This document shows, piece by piece, positions 41,166-50,288 of a stretch of DNA of 64,000 nt (position 1 is the stretch's first letter; each line of letters starts with the position of its first letter). The translations under genes and the position numbers were made by a program. The DNA is from JABDJX01 sp039942715 (GTDB lineage: Bacteria; Pseudomonadota; Alphaproteobacteria; Rhodobacterales; Rhodobacteraceae): the NCBI GenBank assembly GCA_039942715.1, contig JBDVBY010000001.1:186001-250000 (forward strand), given 5' to 3'. Under the pieces are notes generated by a model. That model searched no databases and had not been told where the DNA came from. It saw nothing but the letters and a program-made list of their open reading frames with translations.

Positions 41166-42146
41166 TTGCCCGACAGCAAGAATTCCGACAGCTTTCCGAA
41201 GCTGAACCGCGCCTACAATATGGTGTTTCGCCCGGATGCTCTTACGCTCGGTTTAGTCTTGCCCCTAGACGCACATCAAAACAGTGCGATCCCCGATATG
41301 ACGCGTCATATTGAGCGCGCGCAATTGGCGGATAAATTGGGTTTTGCGTCGCTTTGGCTAAGGGACGTGCCATTTAATGTCCCGAGTTTTGGGGATGCAG
41401 GACAGGTGTTTGATCCTTTCGTCTACCTTGGGCTTCTTTCTGGCGTGACAGACGACATCGCGCTTGGTGTGGCCAGCATCATTCTGCCGTTGCGCCATCC
41501 TGCGCATGTTGCCAAAGCTGCTGCATCTGCAGATCAATTGTCCGGTGGTCGGTTGCTCTTAGGTGTCGCATCAGGTGACCGTCCTGAAGAATACCCTGCA
41601 CTTGGTATGACGTTCCCTGATCGAGGTGCGCAATTTAGGGACAGCCTTGCCTATATACGTGCCATGGGAACCGACAATCCGAACTACACCGGAAGCCATG
41701 GTGCGTTGTCCGGTGGAATGGATATGTTGCCCAAACCCGTAGCGGGCCGGGTGCCGATCCTAATCACCGGCGGGTCTCAACAAAGTCCAGACTGGATTGC
41801 GGCGCATGGTGACGGCTGGATGACTTATCCACGAAATGCAGGGGCGCAGGCGCAGCTTGTCCGCGACTACCGCGCAAACTCTATCGCTGCCGGTGAAGCC
41901 TCAAAGCCCGTCATGCAATCGCTCTACGTGGATATTCTCCCCGATGCCGACGCAGCACCTAGTCCGATCCATCTGGGTTTTAGCTCAGGTGTTACATTCC
42001 TGAAATCCTACCTGAGTGAATTGCAAAGATGTGGGATCAACCACGTCGCCCTCAATCTTCGATTCAATCAGGCCGATATCGAAGATACCCTTAAGCATCT
42101 GGCCGACGACCTTTTGCCAGACTTTCCAACGCAAGGAATGCAGTAA
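41166..42146 (+). CDS. Luciferase-like monooxygenase (LLM class oxidoreductase)
   Basis: This is a 326-residue flavin-dependent TIM-barrel enzyme. LLM signatures are FRPDALTLGLVLPLDA near residue 21, AQLADKLGFASLWLRDVPF near 60, the GVASIILPLRHPAHVAKAAASADQLSGGRLLLGVASGD stretch (about 110-145), and VPILITGGSQQSPDWIAAHGDGWM near 200. I chose the TTG at 41166, with AAGGA 7 bases upstream; a TTG at 41124 is also open. LLMs use reduced FMN and O2 to oxidise aldehydes, ketones or sulfur compounds. Its stop and the next start share one base (TAATG). Confidence 0.88.
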   Translation: MPDSKNSDSFPKLNRAYNMVFRPDALTLGLVLPLDAHQNSAIPDMTRHIERAQLADKLGFASLWLRDVPFNVPSFGDAGQVFDPFVYLGLLSGVTDDIALGVASIILPLRHPAHVAKAAASADQLSGGRLLLGVASGDRPEEYPALGMTFPDRGAQFRDSLAYIRAMGTDNPNYTGSHGALSGGMDMLPKPVAGRVPILITGGSQQSPDWIAAHGDGWMTYPRNAGAQAQLVRDYRANSIAAGEASKPVMQSLYVDILPDADAAPSPIHLGFSSGVTFLKSYLSELQRCGINHVALNLRFNQADIEDTLKHLADDLLPDFPTQGMQ

Positions 42147-42913
42147 TGAGCAAGACAATTTTGATCACCGGATCAACCGATGGCATCGGCCTTTTGACGG
42201 CTAAGACGCTCTCCGCACAGGGCCACACTATCATTTTGCATGGACGAAGCGCAGCAAAACTGAAGGCCGCGGCGCACGAGCTGGGTGACGGTGGGTCGCA
42301 GGCATACGAAGCCGATCTGTCTTCACTGGAAGCGACGGCAGAATTGGCTGACGCAGTTCGCGCCGACCATGACTACATCGATGTACTTATCAACAACGCA
42401 GGTGTATTAAGAGTTGCCGATCCTATTCTGCCAAACGGTCTGGATGTCCGGTTCGTCGTTAACACGCTGGCACCCTACGCTCTCACGAAATCTCTTCTGC
42501 CGATCATTCCAAAAGATGGTCGCATTATAAATTTGTCCTCCGCTGCGCAAGCCACCGTTGACATAGATTCGCTGAAGGGCGGTTTCAGATTAAACGACAT
42601 GGATGCTTATGCTCAAAGTAAGCGCGCCATTACGATTTGGTCTCAAGAACTGGCGCGAGAGTTGCCGGAAGGGCCGGTCGTCCTGGCCGTTAATCCCGGA
42701 TCACTTTTGGCGTCAAAAATGGTTAAAGAGGGCTTCGGTATTGCGGGAAATGATCTGCAGATCGGAGCGGACATACTCTGTCGACTTGCCTTGGATGAAA
42801 CGTTTTCAAATGCATCTGGCAAGTACTGGGACAACGATGCTGGCGGCTTCGCGCCTGTCTCATCTGCTCATGAGCAAGACCTCATGAACGCCATCGCTGC
42901 ACTCATTCAATAG
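42146..42913 (+). CDS. SDR family oxidoreductase, extended-loop type
   Basis: This is a 255-residue SDR with ITGSTDGIGLLTA near residue 7, NNAGVLRVADPILPNGLDVRFVVN near 90 (the long loop seen in WW-domain oxidoreductase/retinol dehydrogenase-like SDRs), LSSAAQ near 130 and Tyr/Lys in YAQSKRAI near 155. The start overlaps the monooxygenase stop by one base. It is the last gene of the operon that runs from 38749, and is convergent with the cupin gene at 42967. Confidence 0.88.
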   Translation: MSKTILITGSTDGIGLLTAKTLSAQGHTIILHGRSAAKLKAAAHELGDGGSQAYEADLSSLEATAELADAVRADHDYIDVLINNAGVLRVADPILPNGLDVRFVVNTLAPYALTKSLLPIIPKDGRIINLSSAAQATVDIDSLKGGFRLNDMDAYAQSKRAITIWSQELARELPEGPVVLAVNPGSLLASKMVKEGFGIAGNDLQIGADILCRLALDETFSNASGKYWDNDAGGFAPVSSAHEQDLMNAIAALIQ

Positions 42914-42966
42914 TAGACAGGTCTTAGTCGACTCCTATTGCCAGCCGAGTATTGGCGGCAAGGCAT

Positions 42967-43341
42967 TCAACTCTCGAGCCGCAAAGGAACGTTGGCGGAA
43001 TTTTTGAATTCAACCGTCGTGAAAATCAGGTCTGTATTGCCAATATTCTCTAGACTGTGTGTCATACGTTCACCTTTTTTGAAGGTGAAGTGCTTTGTGT
43101 CACCGGTCGCATAGTCCATGTCGAAATGCGTGCCATCGGCCATGTGATTGCGTGCCCGTCCTGGCGCGTGGATCGTCCAAAAGTAATCTAAAACATGGGT
43201 ATGAACCTTGAGGCGTTCACCCGGTTTGGCGTGAATGTGCCACACCCGAACACGGTTGGTCTCGGATACCAGCGCGTTCCCCACTTCGCCGTTGTCGGCG
43301 CGTTCGATAAATTCTTGGCTCAAATCGAGTGGTTGGGTCAT
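42967..43341 (-). CDS. Cupin-domain protein
   Basis: This is a 124-residue single cupin barrel. Motif 1 is AKPGERLKVHTHVLDYFW with two His, and motif 2 is KKGERMTHSLENIGNT with one His, giving a plausible metal site. I chose the ATG at 43341, which overlaps the RidA-like stop (ATGA) and has GAGG upstream. It is the last gene of the eight-gene minus operon from 50222. Function unknown; small cupins often act as isomerases or dioxygenases. Confidence 0.82.
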   Translation of the reverse strand: MTQPLDLSQEFIERADNGEVGNALVSETNRVRVWHIHAKPGERLKVHTHVLDYFWTIHAPGRARNHMADGTHFDMDYATGDTKHFTFKKGERMTHSLENIGNTDLIFTTVEFKNSANVPLRLES

Positions 43342-43823
43342 TCTTCGACCTCCGCCCAAAAGACCAGAAGCGTCGCACAGTCAATTGGCATGGAAGGGTT
43401 CGAAAAGATCATGCGCGAATGCGCCCCTTTTTTTCCAAAGACTGTGTTGATCAAATGCGACGCGCCATTGAGTGCGATCGGCATATCAAAGAAGTCAGAC
43501 GTTGCACCGCCCGTGCCTTCAAGCCGGTGGATGCGTTTGATGCGGCTCAAATCTCCTGTGATAGATCGGAGCAAAGACAAGCCATTCAGTGCCGAAAGCT
43601 GGAAGGCCTGATATCCCTCTTCAACAGAAAGTTCAGCCCCCATCTTGCCGGTGAATTTCAGATCGCCCGCTATCCAGGGAAGCATCCCTGACGTGTAAAT
43701 GATCGACCCGATTTGAGTGTGGGTGACATAATCCGCAACGGCCTCCGGCACGGGTGGCAGTTCCAGCCCAAGCGCGCTCAACCGTTCCTCTGGTGTGTTA
43801 CCTGTCACAGGTTTGAGTTGCAT
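43338..43823 (-). CDS. RidA/YjgF-like protein
   Basis: This 161-residue protein resembles the RidA family of imine/enamine hydrolases: ALGLELPPVPEAVADYV near the start, IYTSGMLPWIAG near 43 (the family SGQ appears as SGM), and a C-terminal MPIDCATLLVFWAEV. The family Arg-Glu pair is not fully conserved, so it may be one of the non-RidA YjgF subgroups with another hydrolase role. It is coupled to the cupin gene by a 4-bp overlap. Confidence 0.85.
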   Translation of the reverse strand: MQLKPVTGNTPEERLSALGLELPPVPEAVADYVTHTQIGSIIYTSGMLPWIAGDLKFTGKMGAELSVEEGYQAFQLSALNGLSLLRSITGDLSRIKRIHRLEGTGGATSDFFDMPIALNGASHLINTVFGKKGAHSRMIFSNPSMPIDCATLLVFWAEVEE

Positions 43824-43908
43824 TGATTTCCTCCCTTATTCTTGGTTCGCGGTCAATCGAGCCAATATCGCGATATCCAACAGCCTTCATGGCGCACTCA
43901 ATTTTCCC

Positions 43909-44199
43909 TTAGCCGACGATGTTCATCTCGTTCAGCGTAAATTCTTCAACGGCACCGTTTGTTGCCTCAATGTAGGCAGTCAGATGAGGCGCCCCCATAT
44001 GCGTCTGCCACAACTCACGCGTCTCCCAGTTTTCATAGAACATAAAATGTGCTGGGTTTTCATTGTCCTGATGAAGGTCGTAGTTGATGCAACCTTCTTC
44101 ATTGCGGGTAGTAGCGATCAGTTTGATTAGTTCGCTTTTCACCAGATCAATCTTGTCTGAGTAGGCTTTGATATTGGCAACGATTGTGAGTTTTGACAT
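43909..44199 (-). CDS. Antibiotic biosynthesis monooxygenase (ABM) domain protein
   Basis: This is a 96-residue dimeric alpha/beta-barrel protein of the ABM/quinol monooxygenase type (YgiN-like). The pattern is LTIVANIKAYSDKIDLVKSEL, TTRNEEGCINYDLHQDNENP, then FMFYENWETRELWQTHM and HLTAYIE. Such proteins oxidise quinols or polyketide-type phenols without cofactor or act as accessory proteins. It lies between the RidA-like and flavin monooxygenase genes in the same operon. Confidence 0.88.
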   Translation of the reverse strand: MSKLTIVANIKAYSDKIDLVKSELIKLIATTRNEEGCINYDLHQDNENPAHFMFYENWETRELWQTHMGAPHLTAYIEATNGAVEEFTLNEMNIVG

Positions 44200-44230
44200 T
44201 TTCTTCCTCAGTTCAGTCCGCCCAGGTTAT

Positions 44231-45862
44231 TCATTCTTGAAACCGTTTTGCCAGTTGTAGCGCCAGAAGTCTTGAATAATAGCGCGCCTGACTGAGGTTG
44301 CCGCCAGTGAACCACAAACCCTGTTGGGCGGTTTCAACCCACATGTTGCGCAACTCGCCTATCCAGGGGCCGGGATCACCCTTTGTGTCTGAACCGTATC
44401 CCCAACATGGGCCGACACGGTCTGCGGTGTCTTGGTCCATCAGAGCGGCAACCCAATCCGTCATGCCACCATATCCAGTTGCGTAGATAACAGCATCTGC
44501 CTGCAGCGCTTCGCCGCTATCGAGGTGCACAGCTGATTCAGAAAGGTGGCTTATGCCTGCTCCTGAGCGAATGGCGATGCGATTTTCCGCAACCATTTCG
44601 GCTGCACCAACATCGATGTAATACCCGGAAGCCGTGCGCCGATACTTTGTGCCCAGTCCAGTACCATCTTCTGCAAAGTCCAAGTTAAATCCCGCGTCGG
44701 TTAGACGTTGATAATAATCGCGCTTGTCGGCGCGAATCTCGTCCCAAAGAATGCGGTGGTTCTTTTCAAGGAGACGGAACGGCATAGATGCCTGAAGGAT
44801 GTCGGCCTTTTCAGTTGTGATCCCTTTCGCCACTGCTTCGGCAGAATAAAGCGTACCAAGAATCCGCTCGCAGTAAATCTTTTGCGGAACCACCAGAGAT
44901 GACGAGCGTTGGAGCATGACGGGGTTTGCACCCTTACTCACGAGGTTAGACGCAATGTCATGGGCGGAATTGTTTGCGCCGACGACAACAACGTTCTTCC
45001 CTTCGAAGTCCTGTCCGTCCTTGTATTCGCTGGAATGGAATTGCTGGCCCGCAAAGTTATCTTGTCCTGGAAATTCGGGTACATTAGGAAATCCAGAAAG
45101 CCCCAAGGCCATAACAATGTGAGTCGGTTTCAGAGTTAACTCTTCACCTTCGCGTTTTAATTGGGCCGTCCATGTCAGGCTGGCGTCATCAAAAGATGCC
45201 TTCTCGAGCTCTGTCCCATTCCAAATAGTGAGTGCAAGGTCCTGGGCATATGTCTCAAGCCAATCGCCCATTTGATCTTTAGGCGTGAACACAGGCCAAT
45301 CATCGGGGAAGGGCTTGAACGGCATATGGTCGTACCAAACCGGGTCATGCAGAACGAGGCTTTTGTACCTGGAACGCCATTGGTCTCCAACACGGGGGTA
45401 TTTGTCGACGATCAGGTAAGGGACTTTCAAGTCCGAGAGTTGAGCGCCAAGTGCTAAACCACCCTGACCACCACCCACGATCAGGACAAATGGTTCGGAA
45501 GAAATTTCCGGAGATGTACGTGCAACGTCGATCCCTCCAAGCGTGGTAAAGAGGGTTGTACAGCCCCTTTCGCCTAGCCGAATGTAGCCACGCCCCGCGC
45601 CGTCGTTGGTTTTGAAACGGAAGAACCCTTCTTGATCCTTCGCATCCCCTTCAAAGATTGGCTTTGCGAAACCAGTTTGCGCGCCGTGTTTAGCGGCAAA
45701 GACGGCAATGGCGTCTTGGCCTTCCAGCGTTTGAAGGGTCCATCCAAAGGGGAGATAGTCGCGCCAATAACTCTCCGCTGAGAACATTTCCGCGATGCTC
45801 GCGCCGTCTCCATTTTGTGCAAAGCCTGCGAAACGCGTAAGCCAATCAGATGCGTTAGTCAT
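44231..45862 (-). CDS. Flavin-containing (Baeyer-Villiger-like) monooxygenase with N-terminal SnoaL-like extension
   Basis: This is a 543-residue protein. Residues 1-145 look like a SnoaL/NTF2-type domain (TRFAGFAQNGDGASIAEMFS, then YWRDYLPFGWTLQTLEGQD). The rest is an FAD/NADPH enzyme with VGGGQGGLALGAQL near 165, the FMO-type fingerprint FAGQQFHSSEYKDGQDF near 300 and the NADPH motif VVVGANNSAHDIA. The ATG at 45862 lies right after the enolase-family stop. Such enzymes insert oxygen into ketones or oxidise N or S atoms. It is probably the key oxidative step of this operon. Confidence 0.88.
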   Translation of the reverse strand: MTNASDWLTRFAGFAQNGDGASIAEMFSAESYWRDYLPFGWTLQTLEGQDAIAVFAAKHGAQTGFAKPIFEGDAKDQEGFFRFKTNDGAGRGYIRLGERGCTTLFTTLGGIDVARTSPEISSEPFVLIVGGGQGGLALGAQLSDLKVPYLIVDKYPRVGDQWRSRYKSLVLHDPVWYDHMPFKPFPDDWPVFTPKDQMGDWLETYAQDLALTIWNGTELEKASFDDASLTWTAQLKREGEELTLKPTHIVMALGLSGFPNVPEFPGQDNFAGQQFHSSEYKDGQDFEGKNVVVVGANNSAHDIASNLVSKGANPVMLQRSSSLVVPQKIYCERILGTLYSAEAVAKGITTEKADILQASMPFRLLEKNHRILWDEIRADKRDYYQRLTDAGFNLDFAEDGTGLGTKYRRTASGYYIDVGAAEMVAENRIAIRSGAGISHLSESAVHLDSGEALQADAVIYATGYGGMTDWVAALMDQDTADRVGPCWGYGSDTKGDPGPWIGELRNMWVETAQQGLWFTGGNLSQARYYSRLLALQLAKRFQE

Positions 45863-45863
45863 G

Positions 45864-46997
45864 TCATGCGCTCGCATCGGTAAATTCTTCAAGCGCCTTT
45901 GGGTCAGGTGGCACAACAAGCCCGGGGGCGGTCGGTAGATCGATACGTCCGGAGCTAATCTCAATCGCGTCCCCGCAAAGCTCGGTTCTGAGAGCGTTCT
46001 CGTTCACATCCACTTCGCAGGATGACGCATCGCCAACTGCAGCAGAGATAGAAAGCGCTGCCATCTGGCCGATTGCGGTGCCCATGAAGTGCGGCCAGAT
46101 CAGTACATCTTCGGGAACTGCCGCCGCGAGGTCTAAGGCACCCGATACGCCGCCCCATTTGGCGACATCGGGTTGAAGAACACGCATGCCAGCGCGACAC
46201 ATCGCCAAGAACTCTTCGATGCCATAGATGTTTTCGCCGCCTGCAAGCGGGATTTCTGTGGCGCGCGCGAGCGACTCCCAGTCAGACTTTGGCGCATCTG
46301 CGCGTAAAGATTCTTCGGCGAAATAGGGAGCATACTCTTCCATCGAGCGAAGCGCTTTTTTAGCGTGATCCAAAGTCCAAGATTGATTGCTGTCGACCAT
46401 AATGCGCGTGTCTGTTGGGCAGAGCCTTGCTGCGTGTTCGACAATTTCGCTTTGACCGTGTTCGGCAAACCCAATCTTGAGCTTAAAATATGTCTGACCA
46501 AGTTTCGCATGAAACGGGATCAAGCGATCAAGATCTTCAGCATTAATTGAAGTGGCATAAGATTTGGCGGAAGGCGCGGACAGATTTGCAAACTCGGTGA
46601 AGGATTGGCCTGCGTTTCTGAGCGCAAGGTCCCAAAGGGCAGTGTCTAGCCCTGCGAGAATGTGCTCGAAAACTTGGGACTGTCCTACATGCAAAAAGAA
46701 GACCGACAGTTGATTGCGCAACGCTTCCTGCACTTCGCGTGGATCACTAAACGACATTTTTTCCAAATGACTGGCGACCACGTCTTCGATGATATGCGCT
46801 TTGTGAAGGTTTGCGCGCGGAGGGAAGTTGGCCCAGACTTCACCCCACCCAAAGCACCCAGATGTATCTTCAATACGCACAAGCAGCGCGGGGCGCGTGG
46901 GCATCGTTCCAAGCGCCATTTTTGGTGAGACCCCGCCAGTGGCGCGGATCGGATATACATCGATATGGCTGATCGTTATGGCTTTGCGAAACTGCAT
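45864..46997 (-). CDS. Mandelate racemase/muconate lactonizing enzyme family protein
   Basis: This is a 377-residue enolase-superfamily enzyme. The catalytic KxK is in TYFKLKIGF near residue 155, metal ligands are in MVDSNQSW, FAEESLRA and AGGENIYG, and the opposite acid/base is Asp in LQPDVAKWGG with His in WPHFMGTAIG, as in the mandelate racemase subgroup. Members are often sugar-acid dehydratases or racemases. I chose the ATG at 46997, next to the ALDH stop. With the neighbouring ketoglutarate-semialdehyde-type ALDH a dehydratase role is reasonable, but the substrate is unknown. Confidence 0.9.
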   Translation of the reverse strand: MQFRKAITISHIDVYPIRATGGVSPKMALGTMPTRPALLVRIEDTSGCFGWGEVWANFPPRANLHKAHIIEDVVASHLEKMSFSDPREVQEALRNQLSVFFLHVGQSQVFEHILAGLDTALWDLALRNAGQSFTEFANLSAPSAKSYATSINAEDLDRLIPFHAKLGQTYFKLKIGFAEHGQSEIVEHAARLCPTDTRIMVDSNQSWTLDHAKKALRSMEEYAPYFAEESLRADAPKSDWESLARATEIPLAGGENIYGIEEFLAMCRAGMRVLQPDVAKWGGVSGALDLAAAVPEDVLIWPHFMGTAIGQMAALSISAAVGDASSCEVDVNENALRTELCGDAIEISSGRIDLPTAPGLVVPPDPKALEEFTDASA

Positions 46998-46998
46998 G

Positions 46999-48411
46999 TT
47001 ACCAGGCCACATAAGCCGCATGTTCGGAGGTGTAGAAATTCACCGCGGTTGGCCCAACAGAATAAGCGCCGACACCGGAGTTCTTGATCCCACCGAAGGG
47101 CATATTGTTGTCCGGAACAGTTCCATGATTGACGTGGATCATCCCGTTCTGACTTTCGGCTAGGAAGCGTTGGACCAGGTTATTCCGATTGGAAAACAGT
47201 GACGATGTAAGGCCGAACTCGGTGTCGTTAAGCATGTTCATTGCTTGATCGAAAGTGTCGTATTCTAGAACTGATAGAACCGGTCCAAAAATCTCCTGTT
47301 GGCCTGCGATCGAGCTGTGAGCGACATCGCCAAGGATCGTCGGGCTATAGAAATAACCATCTTCCGGGGCGCCGGAGGCTTTCCCTCCTGCCAATGGTTT
47401 AGCGCCCTCGGCGATGGCCCTTTCGGTAATCTCACAAACGTCACGCCAATGCGGCAAGTTACACAAAGGGCCAATGTCGGTGGTTTCATCCAAACCAGCG
47501 CCCATTTTCATCGCGGATGCTTTGGCGGTCAAAATTTCTTTAGTTTCTGCTGCTAGGCTTTTGTGCACGATTACGCGGCTTATGGCGGTGCACCTTTGGC
47601 CTGATGTCATGAATGACGCGCCCATTATTTGGGTGAGCGCATTCTCAAGGTCGTCACTGTCGTTCAAGATCGCGCCGTTCTTACCACCGAGCTCTAGTTG
47701 AACAGGGATCAGGTTTTGTGCCGCCGCCGCATAGACAAGTTTGCCGGTCGGAACCGAGCCTGTGAAGCTTACGCCATTCACGTCGCCTGACGCGACGACT
47801 TCGCTGGCCACACGGCCCGAGACCATGGCAATCTGAATGAGATTGTCAGGGAAAAACTCTTTCGAAATTTCAGCCAGCAAGAAGTTTGCAGCGGGTGTGA
47901 ATTGCGATGGCTTCATGACCACAGCATTCCCGAATGCGAGTGCGGGGCAAATCTTTCGCATGGGTGTTGAGATTGGGAAGTTCCAAGGCGAGATGCAAAA
48001 AATGACGCCTCGCGGTCGGCGCAATATCTGGTTCGAGAAACCCGCGCGGCCTGAGGCAATCGCCATCGCTCCCATGCGCGCAGCTTCTCCGACCGAGAAG
48101 CGACCCTCGGCACAGGACTTCATCGTCTCGCCTTTTGATTCACGGAAGAGCTTACCCTGTTCCAGAGTGCCAGCCGTAGCCAATTCATCTGCGCGCGCCT
48201 CAACAGCGTCAATAAACGCATTCAATCTTTGCGAGCGTTCAAGCCCCGGAACTTTCGACCAAATAGCTTGCGCTGCGTTGGCCTGTTCGATGACTTTGCC
48301 AAGCGCATCGGGGTGCATGATCCCGTAACGGCCAACCTTTTCGGACGGATCGGCGGGGTTTACGGTTTCATAGGCGTCCTCGCCTTTGCCAAATTCGTAT
48401 CTAAAGCTCAT
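46999..48411 (-). CDS. NAD(P)-dependent aldehyde dehydrogenase (succinate-semialdehyde type)
   Basis: This is a 470-residue ALDH. Features are FCISPWNFPISTPMRKICPALAFGN near residue 145, MKPSQFTP, FTGSVPTGK, the general-base Glu in QLELGGKN and the catalytic Cys in TSGQRCTAISR near 280. The pattern is close to succinate or alpha-ketoglutarate semialdehyde dehydrogenases, but the substrate is inferred. It lies 3 bp after the pair 2 transketolase C subunit and 1 bp before the enolase-family gene, in one operon. Confidence 0.92.
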   Translation of the reverse strand: MSFRYEFGKGEDAYETVNPADPSEKVGRYGIMHPDALGKVIEQANAAQAIWSKVPGLERSQRLNAFIDAVEARADELATAGTLEQGKLFRESKGETMKSCAEGRFSVGEAARMGAMAIASGRAGFSNQILRRPRGVIFCISPWNFPISTPMRKICPALAFGNAVVMKPSQFTPAANFLLAEISKEFFPDNLIQIAMVSGRVASEVVASGDVNGVSFTGSVPTGKLVYAAAAQNLIPVQLELGGKNGAILNDSDDLENALTQIMGASFMTSGQRCTAISRVIVHKSLAAETKEILTAKASAMKMGAGLDETTDIGPLCNLPHWRDVCEITERAIAEGAKPLAGGKASGAPEDGYFYSPTILGDVAHSSIAGQQEIFGPVLSVLEYDTFDQAMNMLNDTEFGLTSSLFSNRNNLVQRFLAESQNGMIHVNHGTVPDNNMPFGGIKNSGVGAYSVGPTAVNFYTSEHAAYVAW

Positions 48412-48414
48412 CGC

Positions 48415-49398
48415 TTAACCCTTCTTTTTCATCACGCCGCGCGCTGCATCGGCAATTGCCGGGGCGTCGAGGCCAAATTTATTCATCAAATACGGTGTAG
48501 TTCCGCCTTCGCAAAACCGATCCATAACACCGACCCGTTTGAACGGTAGGCCAACACCTTCGTCCATCAGAACTTCGGCGACTGCAGAGCCGAGTCCACC
48601 AATGATACTGTGGTTTTCAGCCGTGACGATTGCGCCAGTTGAAGCTGCCCGTTCAAGGATCAGTTCTGTATCAATCGGTTTCAAAGACGCCATGTCGACC
48701 ACGCTAGCTTCAATCCCCTCGCGCGCCAAAGCCTCAGCAGCCCTTAAGCTTTCAGCCACGCAAAGCCCGGCAGAGATTATGGTCAAATCGCCCCCCTCGC
48801 GCCGGATAACGCCTTTTCCGACTTCGAGGGATTGTGGCTCAAACGGCGCAGGCGCGCTTTCGGGCCGTTTCATCCGCAAATAGGCAGGACCGTCCCAGTC
48901 CAAGGCAAGCTTTACCATGGCGGCATGATACTCGGGTCCGGAAGGTTCAAAAATCGCCATATTGGGTATGGGACGCATGATCGCAACGTCTTCAATAGCC
49001 TGGTGCGATACACCAAGAAGCGTCGCGACACCGGGCAGGAAACCTATGATTTTTACGGGCAAATTCGGATAGGCAGCTTGCAAGGTGATTTGATCCAACA
49101 CGCGTTTGGTGGTGAAGGCGCAAAAGCTATGGGTAAAAGGGATTTCCCCTGATCTTGCCATGCCGCCAGCCATACCAATCATATTCGCTTCGGCGATACC
49201 GACGTTGTGAAATCGCTCTGGCAGTTCATCACGAAAACGGTCGGTCTCTGTTGGCGGAACAAGATCAGCGCAAAGTGCGACGATGCGTGGATCAGCTTTT
49301 GCTGCTTCAACCAAAGCGTCGCCATAAGATCTAGGCAGGGGTTTGAACGAACGGTTGATAAAATCCGCGGCTTCAAGTTGCGTCAGGGTTTCGATCAT
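48415..49398 (-). CDS. Transketolase-like C-terminal subunit (pair 2)
   Basis: This is a 327-residue pyrimidine-binding half of a split transketolase. The TPP-activating Glu is in HNVGIAEANMIGMAGGMA near residue 70. GVSHQAIEDVAIMRPIP near 140 supplies His, YLRMKRPE follows, and VTAENHSIIGGLGSAVAEVL is typical of the C-terminal domain. It overlaps the N subunit by 4 bp. It is clearly a different subfamily from pairs 1 and 3, being closer in feel to ordinary split transketolases. Confidence 0.93.
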   Translation of the reverse strand: MIETLTQLEAADFINRSFKPLPRSYGDALVEAAKADPRIVALCADLVPPTETDRFRDELPERFHNVGIAEANMIGMAGGMARSGEIPFTHSFCAFTTKRVLDQITLQAAYPNLPVKIIGFLPGVATLLGVSHQAIEDVAIMRPIPNMAIFEPSGPEYHAAMVKLALDWDGPAYLRMKRPESAPAPFEPQSLEVGKGVIRREGGDLTIISAGLCVAESLRAAEALAREGIEASVVDMASLKPIDTELILERAASTGAIVTAENHSIIGGLGSAVAEVLMDEGVGLPFKRVGVMDRFCEGGTTPYLMNKFGLDAPAIADAARGVMKKKG

Positions 49399-50222
49399 AG
49401 CTGCGCCTCCAATTCGGAGCGCGCGCTATTGGCGACCTCTTCGGGAAAGCGCAATTGGTGGAACATCAGCCCTTCAAGCGAAGCGACTCCTTTGCCCATC
49501 AAGGTATTGGCTTTGATAAAACTTGGTTTGCCTTTGGTCGCGCGTGCGTTGTCATATGCGGTCAGAAGCGCACTCATGTCATTGCCGTCAATTTCCTGAC
49601 AGGCAAATCCAAAGCTCTCCATTTTGTCCATCAATGGTTCGAGCGACATGACTAAATCCATTGGCCCTTCGGATTGGACAAAGTTGTAATCCACGATGAA
49701 ACACAGGTTATCCAGCCCCTTGGCACCGGCTAGCATGGCTGCCTCCCAGATCTGGCCTTCCTGCATTTCACCATCGCCCACAATGACATAAAATCGGCTT
49801 GCACGCCCCTGCCGTTTGGCAGCCATGGCACAGCCAATGGCCACTGAAAGCCCCTGACCCAGCGAACCGCACGTTGCCTCCACGAATGGGCCCATGCGTT
49901 CGGATGAATTGATCTCAAGCGTTGAGCCGTCGGTCACATAGGTCTTCAAGTCCTCGACATTAAAGAAACCACGTTCTGCCAGCGTGGCATAGAAGATCGC
50001 CGTGTTGTGTGCGGTCGTTAGGAAAATGCGATCACGATCTGGCCATGTTGGATTGACGGGGTCCATAGTTGCTTCTGCAAAGTAGAGAGACGTAAAGATA
50101 TCGGCCGCTCCAAGCCCTTGCTGAACATATCCTTGCCCTGACGGAGCGACCATGTTCACAACGTGCAGGCGTAAACGTGTTGCGATTGCTTCCAGTTCAG
50201 AGAGATTGTGTTTCGCTTTCAT
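49395..50222 (-). CDS. Transketolase-like N-terminal subunit (pair 2)
   Basis: This is a 275-residue TPP-binding half with the normal YVIVGDGEMQEGQIWEAAML and the asparagine segment FIVDYNFVQSEG. The channel segment is DRIFLTTAHNTAI, retaining the His but not the SKGH context. The ATG at 50222 is the first gene of the eight-gene minus operon and faces the GntR/UTRA gene across an operator-like site. Probable target of that regulator. Confidence 0.93.
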   Translation of the reverse strand: MKAKHNLSELEAIATRLRLHVVNMVAPSGQGYVQQGLGAADIFTSLYFAEATMDPVNPTWPDRDRIFLTTAHNTAIFYATLAERGFFNVEDLKTYVTDGSTLEINSSERMGPFVEATCGSLGQGLSVAIGCAMAAKRQGRASRFYVIVGDGEMQEGQIWEAAMLAGAKGLDNLCFIVDYNFVQSEGPMDLVMSLEPLMDKMESFGFACQEIDGNDMSALLTAYDNARATKGKPSFIKANTLMGKGVASLEGLMFHQLRFPEEVANSARSELEAQL

Positions 50223-50243
50223 GAAGGAACCGTGCTAGCTTAG

Positions 50244-50265
50244 AAAGGTATGGACCTTTGTACCT
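50244..50265. promoter_or_regulatory. GntR/HutC operator-like site 1
   Basis: AAAGGTATGGACCTTTGTACCT contains GGT-N4-ACC and AGGTA/TACCT dyads and lies between the divergent transketolase and GntR genes. It shares AAAGGTATG and about 16 of 22 positions with the site at 51040-51061. Confidence 0.5.
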
Positions 50266-50288
50266 ATGTCAGAGGGGAGAATGTCAAC

